Assembly: GCA_934045075.1 (NCBI GenBank)
Contig: OW203724.1
Location: forward strand, 10,217,473 to 10,281,472
Direction of reading: 5' to 3'
DNA from: Yponomeuta sedellus
Taxonomy: Eukaryota > Arthropoda > Insecta > Lepidoptera > Yponomeutidae
Length of the DNA stretch: 64,000 nt
A program made the position numbers and the translations under genes. The notes under the pieces are model-generated. The model did not search any database and had not been told where the DNA came from. It was given only the letters and a program-made list of their open reading frames with translations. Every line of letters starts with the position of its first letter. Position 1 is the stretch's first letter. Of the stretch, positions 51,691-61,539 are shown in pieces.

Positions 51691-52099
51691 ATGCAAAAAG
51701 GCCAATATTATTATTTATTATTTTACTTTTATAAGTTAGTTGCCTATTGATGGCTTTAAAAAGCCATCTAAAAAATAAAGCATTCTTATGTGATAGCTTT
51801 CCTTTCAAGTTAATTATATGTGCTACTGCCCTGAACATTTTCACATTTCTACAAACTTCGTACTCTGAAAATTTGTGCTTAAAGCTTAATATTTCGCAAA
51901 CGGATCCATAAATCAAAAATAGTTTTCTTGCACTCATAATATTTTTAATGACTAATCCAACGATATTCCATACTATGGTTTAGGCATAGAAAAATGGGCG
52001 TCTCTAATTTAGGTATAGGGGAAGGACCCTAAACAATTATTATTTAAATTTTCTCTACCGTTTGGTTGGCCGTGCTAAATTAATAAAAAACAAATTGCA

Positions 52100-52154
52100 G
52101 CTTGCTTGGAGAGGGCTGTGTCCAGCAGTGGACTGGTATAGCCTGAAGAAGAAG
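52100..52154 (+). mobile_element. Very short LINE 3' end insertion, 55 bp
   Basis: It is flanked by AAATTGCA (52092-52099 and 52155-52162). It reads AGAGGGCTGTGTCCAGCAGT, GGACTGGTATAGCCTGAAGA, AGAAG. It has the same 3' end as 28102-28355 and 38765-38827 with a GAA-type tail. Confidence 0.75.
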
Positions 52155-52610
52155 AAATTGCAAATTTCTGGTAATTATTGTTCCCGTGTTAAGCCGCGGA
52201 CAGACAGAAAGACAGAAGGAAACTGTAACGGTTCTATGTTGACAACGGAGCCCTTTACTATGTTCGCTTAATCCAAATCTATCCAATAAAACGTCGAGGC
52301 GTTTTAGGCCAAGTCGGATTTGTTCCTGTAACGAGCTGTGCGGGCTAAAGTTTTATTGCAGCATATTATGCAAGCAAAGTTGGGAGCTGCTGCTCGACGG
52401 TCGACCGAACGTATTCACGGTGGCCAATTTGTTTTCTATGCATAAGTAATGTTAAAATACCTTGCTCGAGTGCATTATATAAATATTTGCATAAAACGTG
52501 ATCACGGCGAGCGCACAAATGTCACAGAGATTATACTGAATGCATTTAATAACATTGTTTTGGAAATTTAAAAAAGCTTACAAGAAGACTGGAGTTATGT
52601 TTTTCTATGC

Positions 52611-53400
52611 CGTGTTTCACTGATGCCGTGAGTCGCCCATTGGCTCAATTGGTAGAGCGCTGGTACGGATAGCCAGAGGTTGCGGGTTCGAATCCCGGCA
52701 TGGGTGAAATTTTTAGCCTCTAAATAGGTTTTTAAATTTGTTCCTTAGCACGGGTTAGTGCATTAAAAATAAAAATAGTGTAATCATGTGGGTACAGTGA
52801 TATCGTTCCGATGTTAAAACCTAACTGCAAAGTAGGTAGTCGGGGCTGTAAGCAATGCAATTTGCTTAAGTCAGATGTCGCTGCCTGTACGTAATACAGA
52901 GAATATTGTAAAGAGGTTCGAAATTTCACTGATGCCGTGAGTCGCCCATTGGCTCAATTGGTAGAGCGCTGGTACGGATAGCCAGAGGTTGCGGGTTCGA
53001 ATCCCGGCATGGGTGAAATTTTTTGCCTCTAAATAGGTTTTTAAATTTGTTCCTTAGCACGGGTTAGTGCATTAAAAATAAAAATAGTGTAATCATGTGG
53101 GTACAGTGATATCGTTCCGATGTTAAAACCTAACTGCAAAGTAGGTAGTCGGGGCTGTAAGTAATGCAATGTGCTTAAGTCAGATGTCGCTGCCTGTACG
53201 TAATACAGAGAATATTGTAAAGAGGTTCGAAATTTTACTGATGCCGTGAGTCGCCCATTGGCTCAATTGGTAGAGCGCTTGTACGGATAGCCAGAGGTTG
53301 CGGGTTCGAATCCCGGCATGGGTGAAATTTTTAGCCTCTAAATAGGTTTTTAAATTTGTTCCTTAGCACGGGTTAGTGCATTAAAAATAAAAATAGTGTA
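52611..53400 (+). repeat. FB-tRNA copies 10-12, tandem array, 309-bp period
   Basis: The tRNA-like B-box word GCGGGTTCGAATCCCGGCAT starts at 52682, 52991 and 53300, exactly 309 bases apart twice. Each unit holds the tRNA-like domain, the arm (AGCCTCTAAATAGGTTTTT), the outer block, then CATGTGGGTACAGTGATATC, GTAGTCGGGGCTGTAAG and CTGCCTGTACGTAATACAGA. The units differ by only a few bases. The array starts inside a unit (GTTTCACTGATGCC) and ends at the end of an outer block. It defines the complete unit that dispersed copies represent in part. Confidence 0.93.
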
Positions 53401-53511
53401 TTCCCTACTTTATTTTTTATAGTATGAATGCTATTTGATTTATTCATGTTTGTTACACTTTATTAAATGCTATAAGATTGTGTTTTAATTTTAATTTTGT
53501 TTATTCAGGAA

Positions 53512-55636
53512 GCCATCATCATCAGCCCACCGCTGCCCACTGCTGGGTATAGGCCTATTCCCCATTATGCCAAGCCTCACGGTCTCTCGCCATCCTCATC
53601 CAAGGACCCTCCACTGACTCTGCCACATCGTCTGACCATCGGGCCGCCGGTCTGCCCACCGACCGCTTTCCCGTTCTCGGCCGCCACTCTGTGACTGCTC
53701 TGGTCCACCTGCCGTCTTCCCGCCTTGCCAAGTGCCCCGCCCACCTCCACTTTAGTCTCGAGATCCGGTCCCCTTCATCGTCAACCTTCGTTTTACGTCG
53801 AATAACGATATTTGGAACCCGATCTACGAGTCTAAGGCCCAACATGGAACGCTCCATAGCTCTGTGCTACTTTAACTCGGTGCATGTTCTGTTTTGTGAG
53901 CGTCCATGTTTCGGCCCCGTAAGTGAGATGGGCAAGACACATTGGTTGAATGTCTTGGTCTTTAGACATTGCGGGATTTTTGACTTAAAGACATCGGCAA
54001 GTTTTCCAAAAGCAGCTCATCCCAACTGAGTCCGCCGTGTGATCTCCTTGACCTGAAATTCTCGGTCAAAAGATAAACATTGTCCAAGATAGACGTACTC
54101 GTCTACGACCTCTATCAGGCAGTTGCCGACAATTATGTTCGGAAAGTTCTGCCTCTGGTTGGTCATGATCTTTGTCTTGGACATGTTCATCTCAAGACCG
54201 ATCCTCAGGGACGCTTCGTGCGATTCTGCGAGCATACCTTGGAGATCTGCGGCGTTATCAGCTAGGATGACGATGTCGTCGGCAAAACGCAGGTGCGATA
54301 AATAGGCACCATTTATGTTTACACCCTTCTCGCTCCAGTCAATGGTCTTCACCACATCCTCAAGGACATTGGTGAAAAGCTTGGGCGAGATGGTGTCTCC
54401 CTGGCGTACTCCTCTGTTGATGTTCACAGTGTAGGTCAGTTCGTGTAATCGCACCTGCAGAGTGGCGGACCTGTAAAGCTCCCGGAGGATGTCCACATAT
54501 CTCCTGTCAATGTTGGAGCGATGGAGAGCATGGAACACTGCCCAGTGCTCGACACTGTCGAAAGCAGGTTATACTCGCGACATCTTTCCATCAACTGCTT
54601 GACCGTGTGGACATGGTCCATCGTGGAGTAGCCACTCCGGAAGCCAGCCTGTTCAATAGGTTGATGTTCGTCCAGTTGGCGAGTTAGTCGGTTGCATAGA
54701 ACTTTGGCGAATAACTTATAGAGCTGAGATAGTAGGCTGATTGGGCGATAGTTTGATAATTGTGCCTTATCGCCCTTTTTGTGCAGGATTGTGACTATTG
54801 CGTTATTCCAGGCCTTTGGGGTGGTGTTATTTGCCAGGACTTTGTTGAAAAGTTTTGCCAACGCTTCGTGTACTGCGGGTCCTCCACGTTGCAGCATCTC
54901 GACGTAAATCCCGTCTTCACCAGCAGCTTTGCCGCGCTTCATTTTTCTCAGAGCCCATTCTATTTCGTCTTGTATGATCGGCAGTAGCTCATCGTCCGCG
55001 AGACGTTCTATAGGTGGGGCTCTGGCATCGGCTGATATGGTGTTTCTGGAGGCTTACGTATTGAAGAGTATAACTCGGCGTAGAACTCTTCAACTATACG
55101 CAATAGTTGCTGGCGATCTGTCACTGTGTCGCCTTTGCTGTTTTTTAATTTACTGATTTCGGATTTGTTCCTATTGAGTTTCCGTCTAAAAACTTTTGGG
55201 CCTCTATTTTCTGCGATGGTTTCGCAGATAATCTTTGTGTTATGTGCCCACATATCTTTTCGGATAGTTTTCTTGATAGTTTTGCTAATCGTTTGAAGCT
55301 CTCGCAGGTCGGTTACATTGTTGTTTTTCATCTTTCTTCTTTTTTCTATCAGAGTTTGTGTACTAGGTGTTAGCTTATTTTCTTTGCGACCTTTCTTGCC
55401 TCCGATATGTTTCTTTGTTGTTGTAGAAATGGCGTTGCAAAGCTTTTCGTTGAGTGCGTCTACATCCAGATTTTGTTCCATTAACCCATCGAACTGATTT
55501 TTAAGCTCAAGCTGGTATTCCTTGTGTAGGAATAGATAACTTTCTCGATCGTACCGCTCTTTTTGTGATCTTACCCGCTTGGCGCGTTCTTTGGGCAAGT
55601 TGCATCTAAATGTGCTTCTCACTAATCGGTGGTCGC
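53512..55636 (-). pseudogene. RTE-like LINE, 5'-truncated and frameshifted
   Basis: A minus-strand retroelement of the endonuclease-RT type. Reading down from 55652: SDHRLVRSTFRCNLP (the end of an APE endonuclease), a Lys-rich linker, then RT blocks GKAAGEDGIYVEML near 54930 and LSNYRPISLLSQLYKLFAKV near 54770. QAGFRSGYSTMDH near 54630 and GVRQGDTISPKLFTN follow, then catalytic RFADDIVILAD near 54290. The C-terminal end is RLKWRWAGHLARREDGRWTR near 53740. The order and the W-x-W-A-G-H-(L/V)-A-R end are typical of RTE. At least three frameshifts separate the blocks. The 3' end is CATCATCATCAGCCC-type. TCAGGAAGCCA / TCAGGAAACCA at 53505 and 55637 (one mismatch) may be the target duplication. 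Confidence 0.88.
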
Positions 55637-55639
55637 TCA

Positions 55640-56760
55640 GGAAACCAACCACCTTTAAAATGTAACATACTCCTTAGAATAGACAAACTTAATAGCGAAT
55701 TATAGGTTACCTCAGAAGATACAATGTAGGTACCTACTGAGTGATTACGTTAAAAAACTAATTCACAAAACCGGATCAACCAGAAACAACTTACATAATT
55801 ACTTATTTTAACAACACTGAATTGTGAATCTAAACAACATCATCTTAATATACTATGTGCTGATTATGATGAACAAATAGATAAAGAAGTAGATATTATT
55901 TTTATATATAAATTCATAAATGAGTAGATAAATAAATAATAATATTTACAGATATATATTAAATAATAAAAAATAACATAAATGAATACATAAAGATAGG
56001 TTGCATGTAATTGAAGTATATAATTATGGTCGCAATTAAATTATTGCTCGGCTTCCGGAGTATAGTTTAATGTTCTATAGATAACTTTTGAACTAAAACT
56101 TTCGTAAGCACAACACATTGTAGACTTTTAGTCCGTATAAAACAACAACACCCGTAAGTAAATCCGGACTAAAAGTCTACAATATAGATAACTCTTTAAA
56201 ATGTTGATCTCTTAAATTTCTATTATATTTTTCCGTTAGTATTACTTTTTCTCTCATACAATTTTTAAAGATTAAAGATTAAAGAGAACCTTTGGGTCGG
56301 ATGTGTCCCAATTCTTTTAATTTTCCATTTTCTGTTTTGACGAAGTTTTTTGTAAATGGATTTTATTTTAATATGTTGACATTTTTGTAGTATTATTTTG
56401 TTGTTTATAATTGACGAAGTTTTATGCAAATAAATGAAAATTTACATTTTGTCACACGATATAGTTTGCAGTTAAGAATATAGATTGATAGAAAAGAAAA
56501 GATTGATGTAGTGGTAGAGTATTTACATTAGCAAATACTAGTACAATAAATTTTACAATTTACCACCATCAGCCACCACTGCTATCATCATCATCGTCAT
56601 CAGTCATTTGAACCACTACTGCTAACAAAATGAAATGATTATCCCTAAATACTATCCCCGCAAACCCTTTTTACTCCCCCTTTACGTTAGATAGTAGGTA
56701 GTGCTTATACTACAACAGAATACGTAGGCTCTTGAACCACTACAGTGATAACATTAATAT
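55640..56760. other. No gene seen; AT-rich with one hairpin
   Basis: Low-complexity AT-rich sequence. The only structure is the inverted repeat at 56117-56183. Confidence 0.5.
56117..56183. repeat. Perfect 19-bp inverted repeat with 29-base loop
   Basis: ATTGTAGACTTTTAGTCCG (56117-56135) and CGGACTAAAAGTCTACAAT (56165-56183) pair perfectly. The loop is A-rich. This may be a minimal foldback element; no second copy is present here. Confidence 0.85.
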
Positions 56761-56764
56761 ATTT

Positions 56765-57245
56765 TCGCCCTTTGCATCTACGTAATGAGATGATTTATAC
56801 AGCGTCCAGTGGCATCACTCTCACTAGATGGGTGAAGGGACCACTCGAATGCCTATGTAATGTAGTGCCTGGGATATGGTTTTTAGATGGTGTAGGCTTG
56901 CCCAGCACCTATACCTTCAGAAAGCTCAGTCGGCCTAGCCCACAGGAAAGACTGGTGAATACATGCGCAGCCACCCAAGCGGGTTTCTTCACGATTTAAA
57001 AACCTATTTAGAGTCTAAAAATTTCACCCATGCCGGGATTCGAACCCGCAACCTCTGGCTATCCGTGCTAGCGCTCTACCAATTGAGCCAATGGGCGACT
57101 CACAGCATCAGTGAAATTTCGAACCTCTTTACACTATTCTCTTTATTACGTACAGGCAGCGACATCTGACTTAAGCAAATTGCATTACTTACAGCCCCGA
57201 CTACCTTCACGATGTTTTCCTTTAATATTTTCGGACAAAATCAAA
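56765..57245 (-). mobile_element. SINE family C, split by FB-tRNA copy 13
   Basis: On the minus strand this is the 3' two-thirds of SINE C (GAGATGATTTATACAGCGTC on the plus side, ATATGGTTTTTAGATGGTGT, AAGCTCAGTCGGCCTAGCCC). It stops at CTTCACGAT, where a 209-bp FB-tRNA copy is inserted, and resumes with CTTCACGATGTTTTCCTT. Confidence 0.85.
56996..57204 (-). mobile_element. FB-tRNA element copy 13, 209 bp, exact boundaries
   Basis: It is inserted in a SINE C with a perfect 9-bp duplication, CTTCACGAT (56987-56995 and 57205-57213). On the minus strand it starts GTAGTCGGGGCTGTAAGTAA, passes ATCTGACTT/CTGCCTGTACGTAAT words and TTCGAAATTTCACTGATGC, then the tRNA-like domain, and ends in the arm. 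It has no outer block and no second arm. It gives the cleanest definition of a mobile unit: 5' body, tRNA-like domain, arm. Confidence 0.93.
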
Positions 57246-57341
57246 AAACATAGCAAGATAACTATTAATGCCTAATTGCTAATTTCAAGTAAGTGAATCC
57301 GGAATTAAGTAAATAACTGTGTTGTTAATTGGTGATTTGAA

Positions 57342-57419
57342 ATTTAAAAAACCTATTTAGAGGCTAAAAATTTCACCCATGCCGGGACTCGAACCCGCGA
57401 CCTCTGGCTAACCGTGCCA
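57342..57419 (-). mobile_element. FB-tRNA element copy 14, partial
   Basis: It has the arm (AAAACCTATTTAGAGGCTAA) and the T-arm/anticodon half of the tRNA-like domain (CCGGGACTCGAACCCGCGAC, CTCTGGCTAACCGTGCCAG). It is then joined directly to a LINE remnant at 57420. Confidence 0.8.
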
Positions 57420-57618
57420 GGTCTTCCGAGGGGCGTTCGCTCTTTGAAGAGCTGTCGACGTGCCTGTAGCTGAAAGTAGTAGCTGGCGCCTCATCGACGC
57501 TCCGGGGGACCTGAGGGCTGGCATAAGTCTGGCCATCCAAACGGGGAATAATGCAAGCACTCTGAGCACTTTGCCCATAAATTATCTTAGTCAGTATGGG
57601 CTTAATCTCCTCGCTTAA
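57420..57618 (+). pseudogene. Possible retroelement ORF C-terminus
   Basis: A plus-strand stretch open from 57448 to a TAA at 57616 reads VAESSSWRLIDAPGDLRAGI, SLAIQTGNNASTLSTLPINY, LSQYGLNLLA. The 27 bases before it, in another frame, read RSSEGRSLFEELST. The A-P-G-D-x-R-A-G block followed by I-S-L-A-I-Q-x-G-N-x-A-S gives the impression of the end of a non-LTR retrotransposon ORF, but I cannot name the clade. It starts exactly where the FB-tRNA fragment stops. Confidence 0.4.
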
Positions 57619-57819
57619 TCTCTCTGAGAAAAGGCCTTAGGCCTATAGGCGTTTGCCCTATGGTCTACAGGCACATAATAGGCATGATTAGAAGTTTTGC
57701 TTTCGATACTAAATACCTTTTTAAGAAAGATTTTTTTGTACTATAAAATGACTAAAAATCACAAACACTAACAGTCTGTTAATCTCTATAAACAGACGTC
57801 ACTTGACCGAAGTGCATAC

Positions 57820-58007
57820 TTCAAGCCTTTGTACATCCCCACTGCTGGGGCACGGGTCTCTTCCTGCATCGTACGAAGGCTAGGCCATGCTCCACCACAA
57901 GGGCCAAGTCCAGTTTTATGGAGGATTGTAAGTCAGTGGCGGGCCTTACTGTCAGAAGTTATCAAGTCACCCATAAGGCCTCTGACATGGCTTAACGACT
58001 GTCATTA
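57820..58007 (-). mobile_element. 5S SINE, 3' part (split by TIR element)
   Basis: The tail CAAGCCTTTGTACATCCCCA, the body TCAGAAGTTATCAAGTCACC and GGCTTAACGACTGTCATTA. It stops at a TA (58006-58007). The missing head part resumes at 61359. Joining at the TA restores the family sequence ...CATTACAT..ACAGCC without loss. Confidence 0.9.
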
Positions 58008-58685
58008 CACTCCATCCAGAAATTAAAGTCTTATTTAGTAAACAATAATGGCGGAATGGGTTACCAAAGACTACTATAGTGTTGTGATGTATGTTGATAA
58101 AATGTCGATGTCGATAAAACTATGGTGCATTTCTGCTGGCGCTATTCGAGGCAATAGAATATTGTACTTCCGAAGATTAAGTAATAGGTACTACCTATAC
58201 TTGAAAACAATATGGATGTAAGAAGGAATTAAACAAAATAAAACATTAAAATGTGTTTATTACAAACAGCATATATTTTACCGAATGAGATTATAGAGAT
58301 AACTTGACATGGCAATTTCGTGAATTTTGTATGTTAATGTTTTAAATGATATGATTATGATGATGTGTTGAATGATTATGGAAGTTAAGGATATTACAAA
58401 AGTGAATTATTCCGTATAAAGAAAGAAATGGCTAATGAAAGAAAGAAATAAGAAACACTGTAATATTTTTTTATTTGTCAAGCGCGTTTCAAATCCGATT
58501 TCCGAATGCACTCTTCGGTATTTGAGGTTACTGTGTTTTGACAATTTTACTGTGTTATGTATGAGTTTATGACAGCGGTGCTGCCTTTTCATACATCGCC
58601 ATTTCGTTAGTGTTGCAATTAATGTATATAAGGAAATTGTTGCCAAAAAGTTGTTAAGCAATATTTAAAGTCTATCGGTCTTTTT

Positions 58686-59038
58686 CAAAAACCTATTTAG
58701 AGACTAAACGTTAAGACTCGAACCCGCGACCTCCGGCCATCCGTGCCAGCGCTCCTTCCAACCGAGCTAATGGGCGACTCCCGGCATCAGTGAAATTTCG
58801 AACCTCTCTTTACTATTCTCTGTATTACGTACAGGCAGCGACATCTGGCTGAAGTAAATTGCATCACTTACAGCCCCGAGTTCCTACTATATACAGTTAG
58901 GTTTTGCTGTATGTATGATATCGCTGTTCACGATAACGTATGATATCGCTGTACCCACATGATTATACTATTTTTATTTTTAATGCAATAACCCGTGCTA
59001 AGGACAATTTCAAAAACCTATTTAGAGGCTAAAAATTC
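58686..59038 (-). mobile_element. FB-tRNA element copy 15, longer than one unit
   Basis: It starts with the arm (diverged, AAAACCTATTTAGAGACTAA) and a mutated tRNA-like domain. It runs through TTCGAACCTCTCTTTACTA, GTATTACGTACAGGCAGCGA, CCCACATGATTATACTATTT and the outer block, then enters the arm of the next unit in the same orientation. It is thus slightly more than one 309-type unit, like a piece of a tandem array. CGGTCTT at 58676-58682 and 59039-59045 may be its duplication. Confidence 0.8.
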
Positions 59039-59068
59039 CGGTCTTCGGTCTATATCTATCCGGTTGGA

Positions 59069-59327
59069 CTCTATTAATAAAACACCGTTTAATTAAAACC
59101 CGTTACAAGCCTGCTATCAAGTGACAGTTCCATACAGAGCAGTCAACCTAAAGTGGGCTTCGACGACGTGGTTTTATTATTAAGACAGTAATACGGTCTT
59201 ATTAATAAAAACTCGTTTCCTTAAAGTGCTGTTGAAATGCATTTTAACGCTGTCTTAACCTTTGAAGGACCAAGTTTTAGCGCGTTTGAAGGCCGTTTTA
59301 GGGAATCGTGTTTTTATTAATAAGACT
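59069..59327. repeat. Foldback with repeated TCTTATTAATAAAAAC words
   Basis: CTATTAATAAAACAC (59070-59084), GTCTTATTAATAAAAACTCG (near 59197-59216) and the inverted CGTGTTTTTATTAATAAGAC (59307-59326) form a partial foldback. The middle and right copies delimit about 130 bases. It may be a small MITE inside the TIR element, or part of that element's interior. Confidence 0.5.
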
Positions 59328-59797
59328 GTATCTTTATTAGGTGCACATTGCTGGGGCTCCATACTCCATACATCTTGAACCTACTTCTTTAAAAAAATAT
59401 TTTCAATGAGATTTAAAGCAAAAGTTACCATAGATAAACAATATCCAACCGCAACCACAGGAGACGATTTATTAACAAACAATGTTTGTTAAAAGGTTGA
59501 CGCACCGGGTTTGCCTTAATAGTGGTTAATCACAGTACCTCGACCATTAATATTAAAAGTTTAAGACTCATCCTTGACCTCCATTTTTTATCGATATTGA
59601 TGAACGTCCAACTCTAACCACCAAAGACAAGACAGAGTAGTGGTAAATGTTACATAGGCTGCTACTTATGTATGCGGAATCTGGGATTCCAATAATTTTA
59701 AACGCAATGTCTGACCTCCATGGTCAAATTCGTTCTTTTTTTAAATAAGTACTGGCCGCTAATATTTTTCTCTTTTAAATGTAATATCACTGAAAAA

Positions 59798-61069
59798 ATG
59801 GAAATCACTCGTGAAAATATTCGTGCTAAGATTTATTACGATTTTCGACGTGGTATAACGCAACAACAGTGCGTAGATCAACTAACTTCGACTTTTGGTG
59901 GTGAAGCTCCATCAAAAACGACTGTGTTTCACTGGTTTAGTGAGTTTAGTCGCGGGCGCAGTAAGCTCACGGACGAAGTTAAAGAAGGTCACCCGAAATC
60001 GGTAGTTGTGCCACAAAATATTGAAGCTGTGCGAAAACTAATAATGCAAGACCGCCATGTTACGTATCGCGAGATAGAGGCTATTCTGGGCATATGTATG
60101 ACGAGCATTCGTAGGATATTACATGTACATTTGGCTGTAAAAAAATTTGTTCGCCTTGGATCCTGCACAACTTAACTCAGGATCAAAAAGATGCTCGCGT
60201 CGAATGGTGCAAGAAAACCTTAAAAAAATTCAACGGAGGCGACTCAAAATCTGTTTATAATATCTACACAGGTGACGAATCCTGGATCTACGCGTACGAT
60301 TTCGAAACTAAACAACAATCAACAGTTTGGGTGTTTCAAAATGAGCCGAACCCTACGAAAGTGGCTTGTGCAAAAAGCACTGTAAAGCAAATGGTGGCCT
60401 TCTTTTTTGGTATTAATGGCCATGTGGCTACAATACCACTGGAGAATCGCAGAACGGTTAATTCGGAGTGGTACACAACCATTTGTTTGCCGGAAGTACT
60501 TGAAGAAATACGCCAAAACAACCAGCGACGCAGAATCATACTTCACCATGACAATGCCAGCTGTCATACATCTCAGGAAACAACTACATTTTTGGATGGT
60601 CAAAAAATAGAATTGATGGGTCATCCACCGTACAGCCCTGATTTGGCTCCCAATGATTTCTATTTATTCCCAAATGTAAAGAATATATTACGTGGTCAAC
60701 GATTTTCGACTCGTGAAGATGCCGTAGATGCGTTCAAACATCACGTTTTGGAGATACCTCAATCAGAGTGGAAAAAGTGTTTTATGCCACACCTGGCCAT
60801 GAAGTGGCTTTTTCCGCACGCTGCGCGTACGGAAAAAGCCGCTTTCTGGCCAAGTGCAGACATAACAAGATGTAAACAACACAAGAGGTAAAAAAGAAAG
60901 CTCTTGATCGCATATTTACGTCCCTCGCTTGCAGCTCGGGCCGCAAACTTCTGCTTTCTCGGCCTTTCTTTGTACTACCACTCTAGTTGTGTAATGTACT
61001 ATTACAAATTGGTTTCATCGAATGCAAAAGTGCATCGATCATAATGGAGAATACTTTGAAAAACAATAA
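59798..61069 (+). pseudogene. Mariner transposase, one frameshift and one insertion
   Basis: The start is chosen at MEITRENIRAKIYYDFRRGI (59798) rather than 59720, because it matches where the DNA-binding domain begins. The N-terminal helix-turn-helix domain runs to about 60140. There the A run 60139-60145 is one base short and the frame shifts. After it, catalytic GDESWIYAYD lies near 60270, LHHDNASCHTS near 60545, and YSPDLAPNDFYLFP near 60640, a D,D34D triad counted directly. The frame is broken again after ...SEWKKCF at 60782 by repeat H. It resumes with NWFHRMQKCIDHNGEYFEKQ and a stop at 61067. If H and one TA are removed, the codons join in frame. Apart from these two events no stop is seen. 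Confidence 0.93.
60785..61002 (-). mobile_element. Hairpin repeat H, copy 2, inside mariner
   Basis: This 218-bp minus-strand copy of the repeat at 7951-8165 starts TGCCACACCTGGCCATGAAG and ends GTTGTGTAATGTACTAT. It is bounded by TA at 60783-60784 and 61003-61004. The internal hairpin GTGGCTTTTTCCGCACGC / GCGCGTACGGAAAAAGCCGC is better paired than in copy 1. Confidence 0.9.
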
Positions 61070-61358
61070 AAGCATATTTAGCCATATACATTTGTTCATT
61101 TTTTCTATTCCGCATACGTAAGTAGCAGCCCTCGTAGTTGTAAGTTTGAGGTTATAGCGAATTCTGTTTTCTGCAAAAAAATCTTAGTTCTACGATGAAA
61201 TGGACGTATTGTTACAAAAATAATGGTATTGCATGTGATTACCCAGATGCTACAATAGTTATCTACTAGCTATTGCGTGCGATTACACAGGGATTGCGTA
61301 TTTTTCTTCCGGTAAGTGGTTTGTTTTCATAATAAGACTTTAATTTCTGGATGCAGTG

Positions 61359-61538
61359 TACATCACAGCCGACACGAACGGCTTAACGTGCCTTGGAAAG
61401 CACGGAAGCGCTCGAAATAATCCCACTCGCAGAAGTCACGGTATGGTCACCCATCCAGCAACTGACCGCGCCTGTTGTTGCTTAAACCCAGTGATTGATT
61501 CCAATCACTAGGTTCCACTAGGCCACGAGCGCTTCTTT
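61359..61538 (-). mobile_element. 5S SINE, 5' part (split by TIR element)
   Basis: It continues the SINE interrupted at 58007: TACATCACAGCCGACACGAA, GGCTTAACGTGCCTTGGAAA, 5S-like GTATGGTCACCCATCCAGCA, and the head CACTAGGCCACGAGCGCTTC. Together with 57820-58007 it forms one full-length copy. Confidence 0.9.
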
Positions 61539-61539
61539 T

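Larger units (their letters stand above)
59653..61134 (+). mobile_element. Mariner element with intact ends, nested
   Basis: The ends CATAGGCTGCTACTTATGTA... (59653-59680) and ...TACGTAAGTAGCAGCCCTCG (61107-61134) are inverted repeats of about 28 bases, strongest over GGCTGCTACTTA.GTATGCGGAAT. TA flanks both sides (59651-59652, 61135-61136). Minus the 220-bp repeat H and its TA, the element is about 1.26 kb, the usual mariner length. Confidence 0.93.
58008..61358. mobile_element. TA-inserting DNA element with 28-bp TIRs, carrying nested elements
   Basis: The terminal inverted repeats are CACTCCATCCAGAAATTAAA... (58008-58035) and ...TTTAATTTCTGGATGCAGTG (61331-61358), with one mismatch in 28 bases. 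TA flanks both ends at the exact point where a 5S SINE is broken. Removing FB-tRNA copy 15 and the mariner leaves about 1.5 kb of AT-rich, non-coding interior. It is therefore probably a non-autonomous Tc1/mariner-type or similar TA-targeting element. No transposase of its own was found; the nested mariner has different ends. Confidence 0.88.
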
